A stretch of 64,000 nt of DNA, from positions 53,610,684-53,674,683 of the forward strand of contig OZ024827.1 of assembly GCA_964016985.1 (NCBI GenBank), written 5' to 3'. The position numbers and the translations under genes were made by a program. The notes below the pieces were generated by a model. It was not told the DNA's origin. It saw nothing but the letters and a program-made list of their open reading frames with translations, and searched no databases. Source of the DNA: Anodontia alba. Taxonomy: Eukaryota; Mollusca; Bivalvia; Lucinida; Lucinidae. Positions 47,742-59,875 of the stretch are shown here, one piece after another; position 1 is the first letter of the stretch; every line of letters begins with the position of its first letter.

Positions 47742-50700
47742 TTATTGGGATGTTGCTTAGTGAAATGGTGTATTCAATGTTATTTATAAGTTCAGGTATC
47801 GTTAAAAATAACTAAATGTTCGCTTATGTGCAATTTAAATTACTTTTGTGAAAGCTGATACTTGTTAAAATATACGGGACTTCCATTTTTTGCAAATTTA
47901 TCAGTATCCGTCTTATTCCAGTGTTTTAAATATTTTAAAACGTGAAGAAAATATCGGAATACAGATTATTTTAGTTCTAATACAAAACCGTTTTGCATTC
48001 GTAAAAATGTACAGTTCAAGGGACGCAATGCAAAAATCTTCCCCTACTGTTCGCGATGAGTTACCGTACGGACTACTGTCTGCTGGCTTGATTTTACCGG
48101 ATTAGAGATAGTGATAGCCGGATAGCTCGGTCGATGACATCGGGCAGTAATCCGGTAGTCTCGGGTTCAATCCCCAACACTACTGTACATACCTCCTGTG
48201 ACAGAGAAGTTATCTGTGTTGGAGAGACGAACTTTTATATTGGGATTTCTTCAATGTTTACAAAATAATTACACTTTTAAAGACATACTCGAATTTTAAA
48301 GCAGTATAGTTGCTCAAAATGATTGCTGCTCATAAACAGAGTAATTTCATTCATATAAAACACTTTCCACACTTTGGATAAATCAGCAAACTGCTCCCTT
48401 TGTGTGTAAACTGGGTTAATTATACGCATGTTCCTGTGTATATTGATTTTTTTTTTCGGGTCACTAAGGCTTGAACAAACTGAAATAAGACATCTAAATT
48501 ACAAGGTCTTGTAAAATGTGTCTGAAGTAAATCGAAATCTAAATTTGGCTTTTACTTTAAAAATAACTATATAGGAATAAAAATATGATTTTTTAGCAGC
48601 TGTACTGCTTTAGCATTCTATGAAGCGTTGAAGTATGTAATGGTATTGCTATCTTCGAAAATGTTTTAATTTGTTTTGGGACAATAGCAAAACGTCTTTT
48701 AAAATTATTTGGTTGTCATTTGGTTGTCTCTCATCATGTTTATCAGAATGGCGCTGCATCTAATGTTTAATTGTACACTATGAAAACTGTAATGCTCTAG
48801 TTGCTGCACACTTATTTACTCATGATAGGGTAAACAATGTCAAGAATACAATTGTAATTAATTGTATATATCTGAAAATAAAATATAAGAACTTGCAGCT
48901 AGTCTACAGATTTAAAACACAGATTACCAGCTGTTCACTGTTTACAGAATGATAAAATACCTTGTATTGCTACAAAGTGTAATCGTAGACAACACCCCTC
49001 GTTAAAACTACACGGTAAGTATGTTATATCAACTTTCCTTTTCCACTTATTTTAACCGTGTAGTTAAATTATATAACGTACTTTATGTTTACATTAATAT
49101 GTTTATAACAACAAAATGAACAACGGTCAACATATTATGAGTAGATGTTTAGTCTATTTATTCAATAACAAACTTCCTTTGCTTATCTGGAGCTCTAAAA
49201 TTCAAAGTTTTGTTTTTTCTACATGCTGTGTAATTATTAGTACTGTTATTTAATCTAATTTCAATTAGATTCGAATTAACCGAACAGTTTAAGACCTACT
49301 TCGAGAAGTTTGCTTTGTGGGCGACTCCACTGCTGCGTTCCCACTGTTTTACGCCTTTTTGACAGTAATGTTATTAATGAACTGTTTCAAGTATTTCAAG
49401 TTTTCCGTTTCCCCGTAATTCGAGATGATCACATTCTGGTTTTGACTGTTAGGGAGGTGATTCTAGTGTTGTTCGTTCTTCTGACTGCTCTTTCTTGTTT
49501 TGTTTGTTGTGTTATTGTTGTATTTGATGTCCTGGCTGGTATTGTGACCATCTCGGTGGGAAAGAAGTAGCACGTTGCTTCACTTTTCCTTGGTTAGTAA
49601 CATGTGTGCTGTACGTCGTGATTTGTTTTCTTCGTGTCATTGGTAGGCGACATTCTGCGATCGCTTCCCCAGCATCTTCTTAATTATTTTGGTTATCGCT
49701 CTCTGTATCAATCCGGGACACAAGTCTCTGCCTGAAGGTTTTATTGTCGTGGGTGGAAGCAGTGGACAATAACCAGTACACCATGTCTGTTTTTTTTCAC
49801 ATATCCAATTCACTTCTTATTGTGTTTGATGACCAAACTCACTAAATTGGATAATAAAATAAATGATGATTCCAGCGCAAAACAGCTATAATCCGCGTTA
49901 TAATCAATACTATATAGTATGATAACCAACATGTACCTTTTCCACGTGCGATAGTGTTCACCAAATCGTAGTTGTCAATGTTGGTGGGTACAGATAATCA
50001 AGCTGATTATCGGAAACAATGTATTTTCAACGGAAATAAGTTTTCAGCCGACTCGCGACGTTATGGTGGCGTTGTCAACAGCATGACGTAAAGCGAATAA
50101 TAGAGTGTGATGTTAAGCGCGTTTGCGCTTGAATCATCATATGTTACCTTACTTTCATTTAAATCATATATAAGGTGATTTTCAAAACAGTAGAAAGCGG
50201 ATTTGAATATATGATAAATAAATGATGACATGGTGTTTTGGTTATCGGTAATAATAGTAAACAGAGGCGTTCAACCTGCTCGCAATATTTATATAGTGAG
50301 TGTCGTTGTTAACAATAGGACATATAAGCAAATAATAGAACGTAATGTTACGCGTTTTTCTTTTGAATTTTCATTTACTTTTACATATTTTTTGGTGATT
50401 TTGCACGTCAAAAGCGGTATAAAGCGGATTTGATTATCGCCCTTCCCCACCTGTATCAACCCTCGACCATAATCTGTTCTCAGGCTACAGCCTTTGGGCA
50501 GATAGTGAGACAGTGCGTTTCAAGCGAAAATCATCATGTGATTTCAAATTAAGTCATGTTAATGGCAAGGTCACGATTTGTATCGCAAGCGGGTTGCTAC
50601 TTCAACAAACTTTGAGTGCTTTGCATCTTATGATGTAATCATGCAGGACAAGTTGACTTGTACAATACAGAGATGTTACGTACGATCGGCATCGGAATAG

Positions 50701-51150
50701 GATTGAAACATGTTTTTTTTTTTTTTTTTGTTTTTGTTTTTTTTTTGCAATAACATTTGCCGAGGAAGGTTTGAACAAATGTTACATAAAAAATACTTTT
50801 GCTTCAAAAAATGCAGACAGACTTCAGAAGCGACCGCAAATCCACGGGGAAGTGGCGTCAGTTGCTTTGTTTTTGAAAATTCTATTTCCAGGCCAGTGGT
50901 GTAACATCATAAGTTTGTTGACGTTCCCGTTGACCTGAAGTCACGAGTAGATGCATATTACGTTAGGATTAGTGTGTACCAAAAGCTGCCGATAAAAGCG
51001 TTGATGATTATAGAAAATGGAAAATTTAAGAACACAATAAATATTAATGATAAATCTTAATGTAAACCTTCTGAACGGGTGATATATATCTTGAAGTCAT
51101 TGGAAGTATTGGTATGAACCATTAGTTGCGAATGAAAAGTCAAACAATAT
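47742..51150. other. Mostly non-coding, no gene recognised
   Basis: AT-rich DNA to the right of the satellite. An 86-codon open frame at 49,310-49,570 (+) is hydrophobic (many V, L, F) but has no recognisable motif, and I do not call it a gene. A poly-T stretch is at 50,711-50,746. Apart from the tRNA-like sequence listed separately, I see nothing identifiable. Confidence 0.5.
48112..48200 (+). mobile_element. tRNA-like sequence, probable SINE head
   Basis: GCCGGATAGCTCGGTCGATG contains an A box (TAGCTCGGTCG). GTCTCGGGTTCAATCCCCAA contains a good B box (GGTTCAATCCC), spaced about 30 bp. Acceptor pairing and the anticodon arm are poor, so it is not a functional tRNA by inspection. Confidence 0.5.
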
Positions 51151-51317
51151 AATAACGGCGACAATGTAAACAGATCTAACAGGGTAGCCCCACTTAGAGA
51201 ACACACATGGTCGAATAGAAATGAAGTATACTGTTAGATATGCTCAATATTTTTCAGTTGCTATCGACGGTACCTTGTATGTTTAAGCTCAGTGGTATTA
51301 CTGTTGCTGCCATTAAA

Positions 51318-51390
51318 ATGACCCAATGCCTTGGATATTGGAAGTCAGATCAAAATGATGAAAGTTTTGATGATTACCTTAAAGAAATAG
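51318..51390 (+). CDS. FABP-family lipid-binding protein, exon 1
   Basis: First coding exon of an intracellular lipid-binding protein (fatty-acid-binding protein/CRABP family), a small cytosolic beta-barrel that carries fatty acids or retinoids. It begins at ATG with an adenine-rich context (TTAAAATGA) and encodes MTQCLGYWKSDQNDE then SFDDYLKEIG. This matches the FABP N-terminus: the strand-A tryptophan (W8) and the S/ENFDxYLKxxG helix. It ends AAAGAAATAG with the donor GTAAAT at 51,391. The coding length of 73 bp, splitting the glycine codon after its first base, is the same as in vertebrate FABP exon 1. Joins in frame to exon 2 at 52,509. Promoter elements are not recognisable. Confidence 0.86.
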
Positions 51391-52508
51391 GTAAATTTCG
51401 TTAATATAATTAAATAGTCACTTAAATACACTGCATTTATCATTACAGAGAGGCTGGTATTACTATACTGCAGAACTAACAAACGAGGCTGTTATTTGTC
51501 TTCAGATAAGGATTCAGATAAGCATTTGCCTCATTCAGATATGTCGAATGTATTGCATGCCACAAATGCATTACCACAGACTAAATGCCATCAGTTATTC
51601 GTATAGTACTGAGTTTTGACCGCGTCTGCCACATGGTCATGTCGTATCTAATTTGTATCGTTTTATTGTGTCACTATAGATGGAGTGATATCATAAATTG
51701 TCTTCATTACAAAATAAAACAAATACACCTTCATCGGAATTCTAGCATTAAACGTGTCTCGTAAGATGACCCTTAAAAGGAAAACAATTCCACCAGAACA
51801 ATATTCAAATTTACTCAAGCACGCATATAACTATGCAATAAAACAACACTTAAACTCTTATTCAGAACTAATGTTAGATGTCACATCGTTCTCGTTTTAA
51901 AATCAGGAATATGTAGATATGAGCACTCTATAATAATTGTCAAAAAGATTGCAAACAAAGAACACACTACAGATTGGAAAATGGCTGGTTTTATAATAAT
52001 TGTCAAAAAGATTGCAAACAAAGAACACACTACAGATTGGAAAATGGGAGTCTCGGTTTTATGGAGACTCTTCAAAGTTTGCAACACTGCTTACGCCCTC
52101 TAGCGTATACATGAGCAGAACTCCATTTTCAAATATACCACAATGGGCTCAATGATACCAAAGGAAATAAAATATAATCTGCACTATAGTGATGTACGGG
52201 GAGACGTTCTACCGCCGCCATACGGCACTAACACCGGCTAACGTCAAAATGATTGCCTTTGGAAATAAAGAACACACTACGGATTCGAAAATGGGAGTCT
52301 CTGTTTTATTGAGACTCTTCATAAGCAGTATTGAAGTTTGCAACACTGCTTACGCCCTCTAGTATAAGCAATGATCTAAACTTATGTTTTATTCTTTCAA
52401 ATATCTTATTAGCACTTCTCTATTTGTTCTTGGATCTCGCGACATACTACGATCCCAGAGTATGCAACAGGGTTCCAAGAAAAAATAGGAAGTTCTTTCA
52501 ATGTCTAG
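51391..52508 (+). other. Intron 1 of the FABP-family gene
   Basis: About 1.1 kb, GT at 51,391 and a pyrimidine-rich acceptor TTCTTTCAATGTCTAG ending at 52,508. It contains three copies of a short dispersed repeat with CAAAGAACACACTAC (51,953, 52,018 and 52,268). Confidence 0.8.
51925..52380 (+). repeat. Dispersed repeat cluster in the FABP intron
   Basis: GATTGCAAACAAAGAACACA occurs at about 51,949 and 52,012 in a direct 65-bp duplication. A related copy is at 52,251. Longer copies continue GGGAGTCTCGGTTTTATGGA and GACTCTTC (a small GAGTCTC/GAGACTC hairpin) and TTTGCAACACTGCTTACGCC. A fourth copy, in the same orientation, is at 59,150-59,314 inside the large inverted-repeat element. Confidence 0.85.
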
Positions 52509-52681
52509 GTATAGGGTTTGCAAACAGACAGATATCAAAACTTATTACAAGTTGGGAGGAGATCAGTAGAGACGGAGATACATGGACAATCAATATACAA
52601 GCGTCTTTGCGACATGGTGTATTTAAATACAACATTGGAGAAGAATTTGAAGAAACCACACTGGATGGGAGACGAGTCAGT
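52509..52681 (+). CDS. FABP-family lipid-binding protein, exon 2
   Basis: Second exon. With the split glycine codon it reads GIGFANRQISKLITSWEEI ... DGDTWTINIQASLRHGVFKY ... IGEEFEETTLDGRRVS. This contains hallmark family segments: the VGxAxRK-like start, GDxWTI, and the FKxGEEFEExTxDGRxV signature in the middle of the barrel. The acceptor is TTTCAATGTCTAG and the donor GTAAGT at 52,682. The length, 173 bp, equals that of vertebrate FABP exon 2, and exons 1+2 give 82 codons of a usual ~130. Exons 3 and 4 (about 50 residues with the ligand-contacting C-terminal strands) were not found downstream. They may lie farther away, be too diverged for me, or be missing. The open frame running past the donor is intronic. 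Confidence 0.88.
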
Positions 52682-52689
52682 GTAAGTAA

Positions 52690-55440
52690 TAAAGCCGATG
52701 TCTACGTCTGTCTCATGTGGGTTCAGACTATAAAAAGCATAAATGAAATTATCCAGGAAATGCCGCAATCACCCTTCCTGAGTCGACGAAAGAAAAAGAG
52801 ATGAGAGATGAGGAACAAAGAATAAACAAAACCTATAAATGTCGTCCTTGCAATTAATGACACGTAAAAGGAACTGTAACGGAGAAACTGCTTCGGAACG
52901 AGGAGCAGTTTAGCTGTATATGAAACATATATGGGCTCTTAACTCTTTCTTTTTAAAAACTATAACTGTAAGGTAGTCCTCAAACAGCAATACACAGCAG
53001 CTGTGGCTTCTTTTTCTTGCTTTTTTGGGAGTCACGATTCTCGTATACTAACATTAGAGTCCCATATTGTATTTGACAGAAATTGCAAGATAAGAAATAG
53101 TTCCTGAAACAACTGTTTATATATCTATTATTGTAAAAAAAAGTAGACAATTTTTATTACAGAGTGCACGGCAATTAGTGTAGAATTATATCGTGTACTT
53201 GCATAATATTTGTTGTACACGATATGTGAAGTAAAAAGCCGGATTTCGCATTTCTTCATTGGTTATACCTGGTAGTTTTGAACTAGTTTATTCAATTTTC
53301 TATATTTGAAAGTAATGACACTTTCTGGTGACACTGAGTTTTAATTTTGAGAAAAGTCAGAGAACATTATATTCTCAATACTTTTTTAAAATTAGTTCTG
53401 TACAAGAACTGTGTTCTTTTGGCAATACTTTTTTGGCGCTGCCTCTATGTGACTCAGTCGCCTGGTAGCGTTAAAAAATCTGAGAACTGAACCGATAATG
53501 AGACTGCTTTCTTTAAAGGGAGAGAACTCAATAACTTCTAAAATGGTACCACGTATTACAGTGTACCGCAAGGAGTTATCTTGCTGAAAAATACTATGTT
53601 TACTTAAGCAGTAATTGTCTTTGTTCTCTTTTTTACTAAATACTGGTTTGTACTAGAGGATATGGTCAATGTCACCTTTTTCATCTCTGTATTAAGAAAT
53701 TGTTTTCATAGGCATTTTCTTTTAAGTTCCCAAGAATTAAAACTAGCTTTAGAACTAGTGGGAAATATATACTTGCTCCTGTCCATCCAGCTTTATATAT
53801 ATTTTCAAGTAGGGTTTCTACATACTGTACCAGAACCTGGTTGATGTAGTTTCCATATTGGCCCTTGGGTACAGACTGGGATGGAGTAAGCCACAGGAAT
53901 AGCGGCACTGACGGACAGAGAGTAAATAGTGTGTTACACGGGACCTTGCCCATTTTTGAGAGAAAGTTATACAGACTTGTAAGCCAGAAGGAAACACCCT
54001 TAGAGCAAGGCTATCTGTGCCATATAAGAAAGGGCTTCAATATTTTGTCCCATTACATAATTTGGGGCTCGCCCAATTACACAGTATTAACATACCTTCT
54101 GCATAATGTTTTGCAAACCTTCCATTATAGTAACTCTTCTGTTCACATCTTCTTTATGTTCCCACAAACGTGTCTTTTGCTTCAACTAATTTCTGCATAA
54201 CATTCCCAATTTCCACTAGTAACTCCCCAGATATGACATATTTTGTCATATCTTTTCTTGTTATTTATTCTATCGATGTACCAAAATAATAGCATGAGCC
54301 GTGTACATCTAAATCAGTAAAAACTATACGCCAATCCAAAAACCATAGTTACCTGTTTTGTCTCAGGACCCCCCCACGCCCCCCACCCCCCACACATATA
54401 TGTATATATATATATCCCCACCCCCCCCCCCCCCCACACACACACACATACACACAAAGTAACAATTCTCACTTTGCCGGCACAATAGGATTCTTACTTT
54501 GCGCAAGACGATTACTGAATTGCTCCTGCGCAAAGTAGGAAGCGGGACCAAATAAGAATATCTACCTTTATACATGTATTTGTAATTAGTTTTTCTTATA
54601 GCAGTAAATCATACTTTTGTAAACCTCTTTCGCATTTGAAAATATAATAAAAGGATTAGATCAGATTTTTTCCTTTCGACGTATTTCCATTCTGCTGCCT
54701 TTTTCTTTTTTTTTTCTTTTTTTTTTGTTTAAAACGACTGAGATAGAGTTGCCAACCAGTCCACAATTGTGAATCAGTGTCTTCTGTCGTTTTCAACAGG
54801 GTGTTTGGACATCTTCGAAGCTTCTTTTCCGCTAAGTGCCATTAGAAGGTTATGATTTATGACTGCGGCTCTTCCTGTGTGAATACCAATTAAAACGCAT
54901 GTACCCATTCAACATCATGCAGTCAGTATTACATTAACACACCTATGCAAAAATATTATTATGTCTGCTTTACCATAATTGCGGGTAACCTTTAGAACTA
55001 CCTCATTGTCAATGCGTTTCTAAGATTATCCCAAATCTATAGCAAACATAGATTGCGGGTACTCATGATGGCGGTTTATTACGAGTGCCCACAAACTATG
55101 TTTTAGAGGAGAAAAAATAAAAAAAATTATGTTTATCCCTGTAAACCTATATGAAGCTGGGTTTACCGGGGTCTTCAAGGCAATCCTTTTTTGACTTTTA
55201 TTGTTAAGATGACGGAGCGCCTTGGTTAAATTAACAAAGAAAGAATGAAAGATGGAAAGAAAGTTAACAAAAAGAAAGGAAGGACATACTGCAAATAGAA
55301 ATTGGATTCTACCAGTATATAGTGTGGGGGAGTTTATTCAGTCTAAAATATTTATTAATTTTTGTCGTCGTCTATTCATGCAGATAAGGTTCATATTATC
55401 CAACGCACGATGCTTATACATATTATCCAATGCACGATGC
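52690..55440. other. No exon recognised; short repeats only
   Basis: I searched this stretch by eye for FABP exon 3 (about 100 bp, phase 0) and found no convincing candidate. Present are a match at 53,440-53,475 to the foldback core at 7,018-7,050 (reverse complement) and a C-rich/CA/TA low-complexity patch at 54,368-54,455. Frames at 53,681-53,953 (-) and 53,865-54,200 (+) overlap on opposite strands and have no family motif. Confidence 0.5.
54368..54456. repeat. C-tract, TA and CA microsatellite patch
   Basis: Runs of C, then (TA)n, then C again, then (CA)n. Simple sequence only. Confidence 0.92.
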
Positions 55441-55454
55441 GTAACTTTAAACGT

Positions 55455-55725
55455 TAAACTGCAGTAGACGACATTTTTTGGGGGGTAATTTTCAGAGAAA
55501 ATAAGACATTGTATTTTTCGAAGAAAAAACTTGACATTTCATGTGAATCATCTTCCTAGCTGTTGAATCACATGAAATGTCAAATCCTTTTTTCATTGAA
55601 AAATAACGATATCAAGTTAAGAATTTAGAAGGCTTAGCGCTTTAATGGTTAACGTTATTCTAAATCTTCAGCCTTTTGACGCTTAGCCTGTTGAGTAAAA
55701 TTGCAGCAGACGACATTTTGAAAGT
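55455..55725. mobile_element. Palindromic MITE-like hairpin, copy d
   Basis: GCAGTAGACGACATTTT on the left; centre TTGACATTTCATGTGAATCA ... TGAATCACATGAAATGTCAA. A second family end, GCAGCAGACGACATTTTGAA, is on the right in direct orientation. Like copy b it seems to be a composite of one full hairpin and one half. Confidence 0.72.
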
Positions 55726-55734
55726 GCAAACATA

Positions 55735-56660
55735 CTTATTGACCCGTTCCTTTATTTTCCCAAACTATTTTTACTCTTTTGGTTCCAATGACGACAATGA
55801 AATGGACGGGTCTTTTTTCACACAATTTTTATATTTTATCAAGAACTAGACATTTATTATGGTAATAAGCCATTATATTTAAGGCATATTCCTGTTGCCA
55901 TGGCAACAGAAGTTTGAAATTAATTTTGTCAAAAAGTAACGTTTTATTTCTTACTGCGTATGGATATTGTACATGAATTTTTGTAAAATTTTGTTTATAA
56001 TTTTATAGTTATCTTTAGAAATTACTATGTATGATGTAGCGATTTGGCTTACTGCCTATTGTATTTTCAAAACATAATCAGGTCACATGTGCCTAATTGT
56101 GTACAGGAGTAGTCAAGATGCCAGCTTTGATGTATTAATGTTCTAATACGAGTGTTAACCGCAGGAAAAAAAAAAAAAAAAAAAAAAATTCTGAAGGTAC
56201 AGAAAAGCCGTCGCTAAAAAAATTAATGATCCTGATCCTTTATTTCCAAATTATTACTCTTTTGGTTTCCATGACAACAATCAAATGAACGGGGCTTTTG
56301 CACACAATACTTGCATTTTATCGAGAACTACTCATGGAAAGTTTTTGGTTAAATTTTGTTGAAACGTATTGAATAGTATTACCAAAAATCCTTTTTATGG
56401 TAATTTTCCATTTAAGGTATTTTTTGGTTGCCATGACAATAGAAGTTTATATTTAATTTGGTCAACAAGAAATCTTTTGATTCATACTGGTATGGATGTT
56501 GTATGTGAAATTTTGTAAAATTTTGTACCATATTTTCATGACTATCTTTAGAAATTACTGCGTATGATGAGGTGGGTTGGGTAACTTCCTATTGTAGTAC
56601 TGAAAATTTTCAGGCCACATGTTCCTTACTCTGTACAGGAGTAGCCAATATGCTTAATAT
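55735..56660 (+). repeat. ~400-bp tandem duplication
   Basis: 55,735-56,115 and 56,228-56,655 are diverged direct copies. Shared blocks include TACTCTTTTGGTT, GGTAAT....CCATT, TTGCCATGRCAAYAGAAGTTT, TCTTTAGAAATTACT and GTACAGGAGTAG. The second copy has a ~60-bp insertion. No coding frame. Confidence 0.82.
55894..55907. promoter_or_regulatory. RFX X-box-like palindrome GTTGCCATGGCAAC
   Basis: Perfect 14-bp match to the symmetrical RFX X-box consensus. In the second repeat copy (56,430) it is reduced to GTTGCCATGACAAT. No recognisable promoter nearby. Confidence 0.35.
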
Positions 56661-57289
56661 TGTTAAAGCATCGATTGCTAACAGAATATGCAAATTAAGA
56701 GAATTGTTATGAAATTCATATCCTAAATAATTATCATTTTCTTTATTATGATTTTAGAGGGTTGGGGTAAATAAAGTTTCATACCACTCAAACGACATGG
56801 TGGTTCACCTTCATACTCTGTCAGAATACAACTTATACATAGTTTGATCTGTTGAAAAAGTTTAAAATATATTACATATTAGTATCTTCAGTATAAAGCT
56901 TGTTAAAATTGATGTGATTTTGTCTGAATTTTCTTGTTTGAAAATGAGAAATAAAAAATATACACTTGTGTTCGGTGAAACCTTTGTGTGTTTTGCTCTG
57001 GTTATTCCTTTGTGGTAAATCACTTATAGCAAAAAGGATTTTTCCCTATATTAATAAACTAATAACGAATTTTAGCATGTTAGTAGACCAGAATGGCCAT
57101 AGTATTAAACATAGTAGGGTTCTTTAAAGAGCCATAACTGGTAAACCAGATGGTAACATAGCTATTTTATTGACGTAAAATAGTCAGAATATAACACAAA
57201 ACTGAATTATAAAATATGAAAAATATTATTGTTGGGAAAAAAATAAGGGTCAGGTGTCAGTAATGACCTTAAATAATGATGTTTATTTG
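56661..57289. other. Non-coding, no gene recognised
   Basis: AT-rich sequence up to the first recognisable LINE block. It may contain the eroded 5' part of that LINE, but I see no motif. Confidence 0.45.
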
Positions 57290-57750
57290 TGTTTGTTTGC
57301 ATGGCTAAGAAACAATTTAAATATCGTACATCTTCTCAAATTCGATATTATCAAATTTAGAAAATTAGGAAGCATGCCAGGACTGGTATGAATATGATTT
57401 TATTGATTACAATGACAATCGTATTCTAGTTCCACTTGATACCTGTAAGAATAGCTTTATGAGAAAAAGAAATAGTCAGGATTTGAATGTCTGTTTTCGT
57501 AGTAGAATTATTAATATAAGCTAATCTTCGCATTTTGAATGGTAAAACGTTTGGTGATATGTTGGGCAAATACACGTCTTTTCAGTATAACGGAAACAAT
57601 GTTGTAAATTATTGCTTTGTCTCAGAAGACATGGTTGACAGTTTTTCCATGTTTATCTATTTATATACCACATTTATCTGACCTTGCTAAAATTTCTCTG
57701 AAGATTTTGGTAAGCTTTCGTATGTTTAAAACCCAACACAGAAAGACTTA
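57290..57750 (+). mobile_element. LINE remnant, endonuclease C-terminal part
   Basis: Several frames give the order typical of the apurinic-like endonuclease of non-LTR retrotransposon ORF2. The best part is LRILNGKTFGDMLGKYTSFQ followed by YNGNNVVNYCFVSEDM (about 57,527-57,640); compare the family pattern LNGRxxGDxxGxxT...GxSxVDYxxxS. Stops interrupt other segments. The element is broken at 57,750 by an inserted inverted-repeat element and resumes at 61,701. Confidence 0.78.
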
Positions 57751-58313
57751 TACTGCGTCCAACCGTAACGCCGGATTTTCGGTCAAATAACGCCGGATTA
57801 CGGTATTTTTCATAGGATTCACCGCCATTTCAGAACCGCGTTTGATGGTAGGTAGACAAAACCATTTATTTAAAATATTAGGACAGGTTCATCGAACATG
57901 AAAAGTAGCCTATCCGGATCTACATACGTTCTTCTAACTGCCAAATCCTCAATTGATACATATACTTTGCCGAAATTGTCAAACACTCAAAGAGAAAATG
58001 GTTGTGCAGGTTCGGCCATACGATAAAAAAGCATTCTTACCAGAGGAGTTCGTACTTTCTTCATTTTCGTAAAATTTCTGACCAGCTGGTGGATGAAAAT
58101 GCATTTGAAAATGACCTTGTATCATAAACTGGCCATTGCTGAGATTTTTTTTACCGACGAAACAAAGACCGAGGCACAATCCACGAAATTTAAGGTAACG
58201 CCGGATAAAACGGTATTCTCTTGATCTACAACTGGCCAGTATTCTCGCAGACAAACACACTTGTAAAGGTAAAACTTACCTACACAGTTCAATACTAATT
58301 AATCGACACTATA

Positions 58314-59314
58314 AATTGTCTTAGTTTTAGTACATGAAGTATCTGAATGTATCGATCACATACAAGATCAAGCACCTCCGTATACTTCAAAAAGTATTTA
58401 GATCTACGTACTTTCATCCACAAATTTTATCCGGTATTCTCGCAGACAAATACACTTGAGAGCATTTATTCAAAAAGATGTAAAAATTAGAGTGTGCAAA
58501 GAAGAGTTGAAAGTAATCGTTAAAAGTGAATAACTTATTCAAGTAGTTTGCACACTCCCTCTTGTTTCCTTTAGAAAATTGGGTGATCATATCGTTTACC
58601 TCATTTTTTTTATTATCCTGCCCACAATTTGATTCTATTGCATTTTCCCGTTCATTTTAAGAAGCCTTAGATATGGTTATCATTGTATGGAGAGGCATGA
58701 ATACATACCAGGGAGTAATGTATTCAATAAACGGTGAAAGGTTTAGTTGTAATCCGTTTTATTTAAATTACTTTGCGGGACGCATGTACCCGGAGGAGTG
58801 GGTGATATGTTAAACGCCCGATTCGACTGTGAATAGCATTTGCATATTAAAGTCGCTATCGTGGCAGGATGCAGATGCAGCTATAACAGTTCTCCTGAGT
58901 TGTCTTTTTTTTCTAGAATAAATCTGGTAATCGTCTAGATCTGGTTAGTCAAGCATTTCATTAGTTTTGTATTTGAGGTCCCTGTATATAATATGTCTAC
59001 GCTCAACTATCAGCGCTTACAATATCCTCTCCGTTTCAATTGTCTACGAAAGAATTGAGTTAGCAAATCTCTGTGCAAGAGTTATTACATGTCATAATAT
59101 GAATACCTGATACATCCCCGTCACTCTCAATATATAAAAGTAAAAAAAAAAAGGATTGCCTTTGGAAACAAAGAACACACAAAATCACGAAAAATAGGAG
59201 ATTCGGTTTGATTGAGTCTCTTCATATGCAACACTGTAGTTTGCAAGACTGCATACGCCCCTAGCGCCGGCTTAAGCGGTATTCGATTTTCAAAATAACC
59301 AGGATGGGCTCAAT
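58314..59314. other. Insertion present only in the left arm
   Basis: The left arm contains about 1.0 kb with no partner in the right arm. It includes a second copy of the arm sequence TATTCTCGCAGACAAATACA (58,434; arm version at 58,240) and a copy of the CAAAGAACACAC dispersed repeat (59,150-59,314). Nested insertion or rearrangement after the arms formed, or a deletion in the right arm. Confidence 0.75.
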
Positions 59315-59676
59315 AACCTCAAGCCTCACATCCGTTTTTGCTCAGGTAATACGGTAACGGTTTCGAAGTGCTATTGCACATCGAAGTGCTATTGCACATT
59401 TGTTGTGTGGGCGATGTACAAGCAGAACGTGTGTTTGTTTATGGATGACAGGCTTTGATGGTGACAAATAATGTACAAAAGTAAGTTTTACTAGACAAGG
59501 GAGGTAATTTAAAATTTCAACAAAATTTATTTATCAAAATCTCTTTAAAAGCACAGTTTTAACTAAAAGACTACTAAATATGACTTAACAAATATTTGCA
59601 GGAGGATGTTTCTTAGCATGGTAATGCACATAAAACCTCGTTTTCGAAAGACGTAGTAAGGAGAGTAGATCAATTG

Positions 59677-59875
59677 CTAACGCTTAGCACTCTGGGTAAA
59701 CTTTTCAGCAGATGACCTTGAAATATTTGTTGTTTTTTTTCTTCAGAAAACAGGATTTGACATTGTCTTGATTAGAGACAATTTGCATGAAATGTCATAG
59801 CCTGTTTTCTGGGGAAAAATAAGAAAAAAATATCATGAGTTTGTCGTCTGCTGAATTAGCCTAGCAGGTTGATCC
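59677..59875. mobile_element. Palindromic MITE-like hairpin, copy e
   Basis: AACGCTTAGCACTCTGGGTA ... CAGCAGATGA on the left, centre CTTGATTAGAGACAATTTGC then ATGAAATGTCA, and TTTGTCGTCTGCTGAATTAG on the right. It lies in the left arm of the large inverted repeat, paired with copy f. Confidence 0.8.

Noticed and set aside
48112..48200. Functional tRNA gene
   Set aside because: A and B boxes are present, but acceptor and anticodon stems do not pair well, so it is more likely a SINE head.
49310..49570. 86-codon hydrophobic plus-strand frame
   Set aside because: No recognisable domain, composition follows T-rich DNA, and no splice or promoter context was seen. A small membrane protein cannot be excluded without expression data.
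52682..52804. Extension of the FABP frame beyond exon 2
   Set aside because: The frame continues past a consensus GTAAGT donor that lies exactly where FABP exon 2 ends, and the residues after it do not resemble the family.
53681..54200. Overlapping frames on both strands, considered as FABP exon 3 or as a retroelement
   Set aside because: The plus frame has DWDG by chance, but a stop lies upstream without a usable acceptor and the following residues do not fit the family. The minus frame has no motif that I can name.
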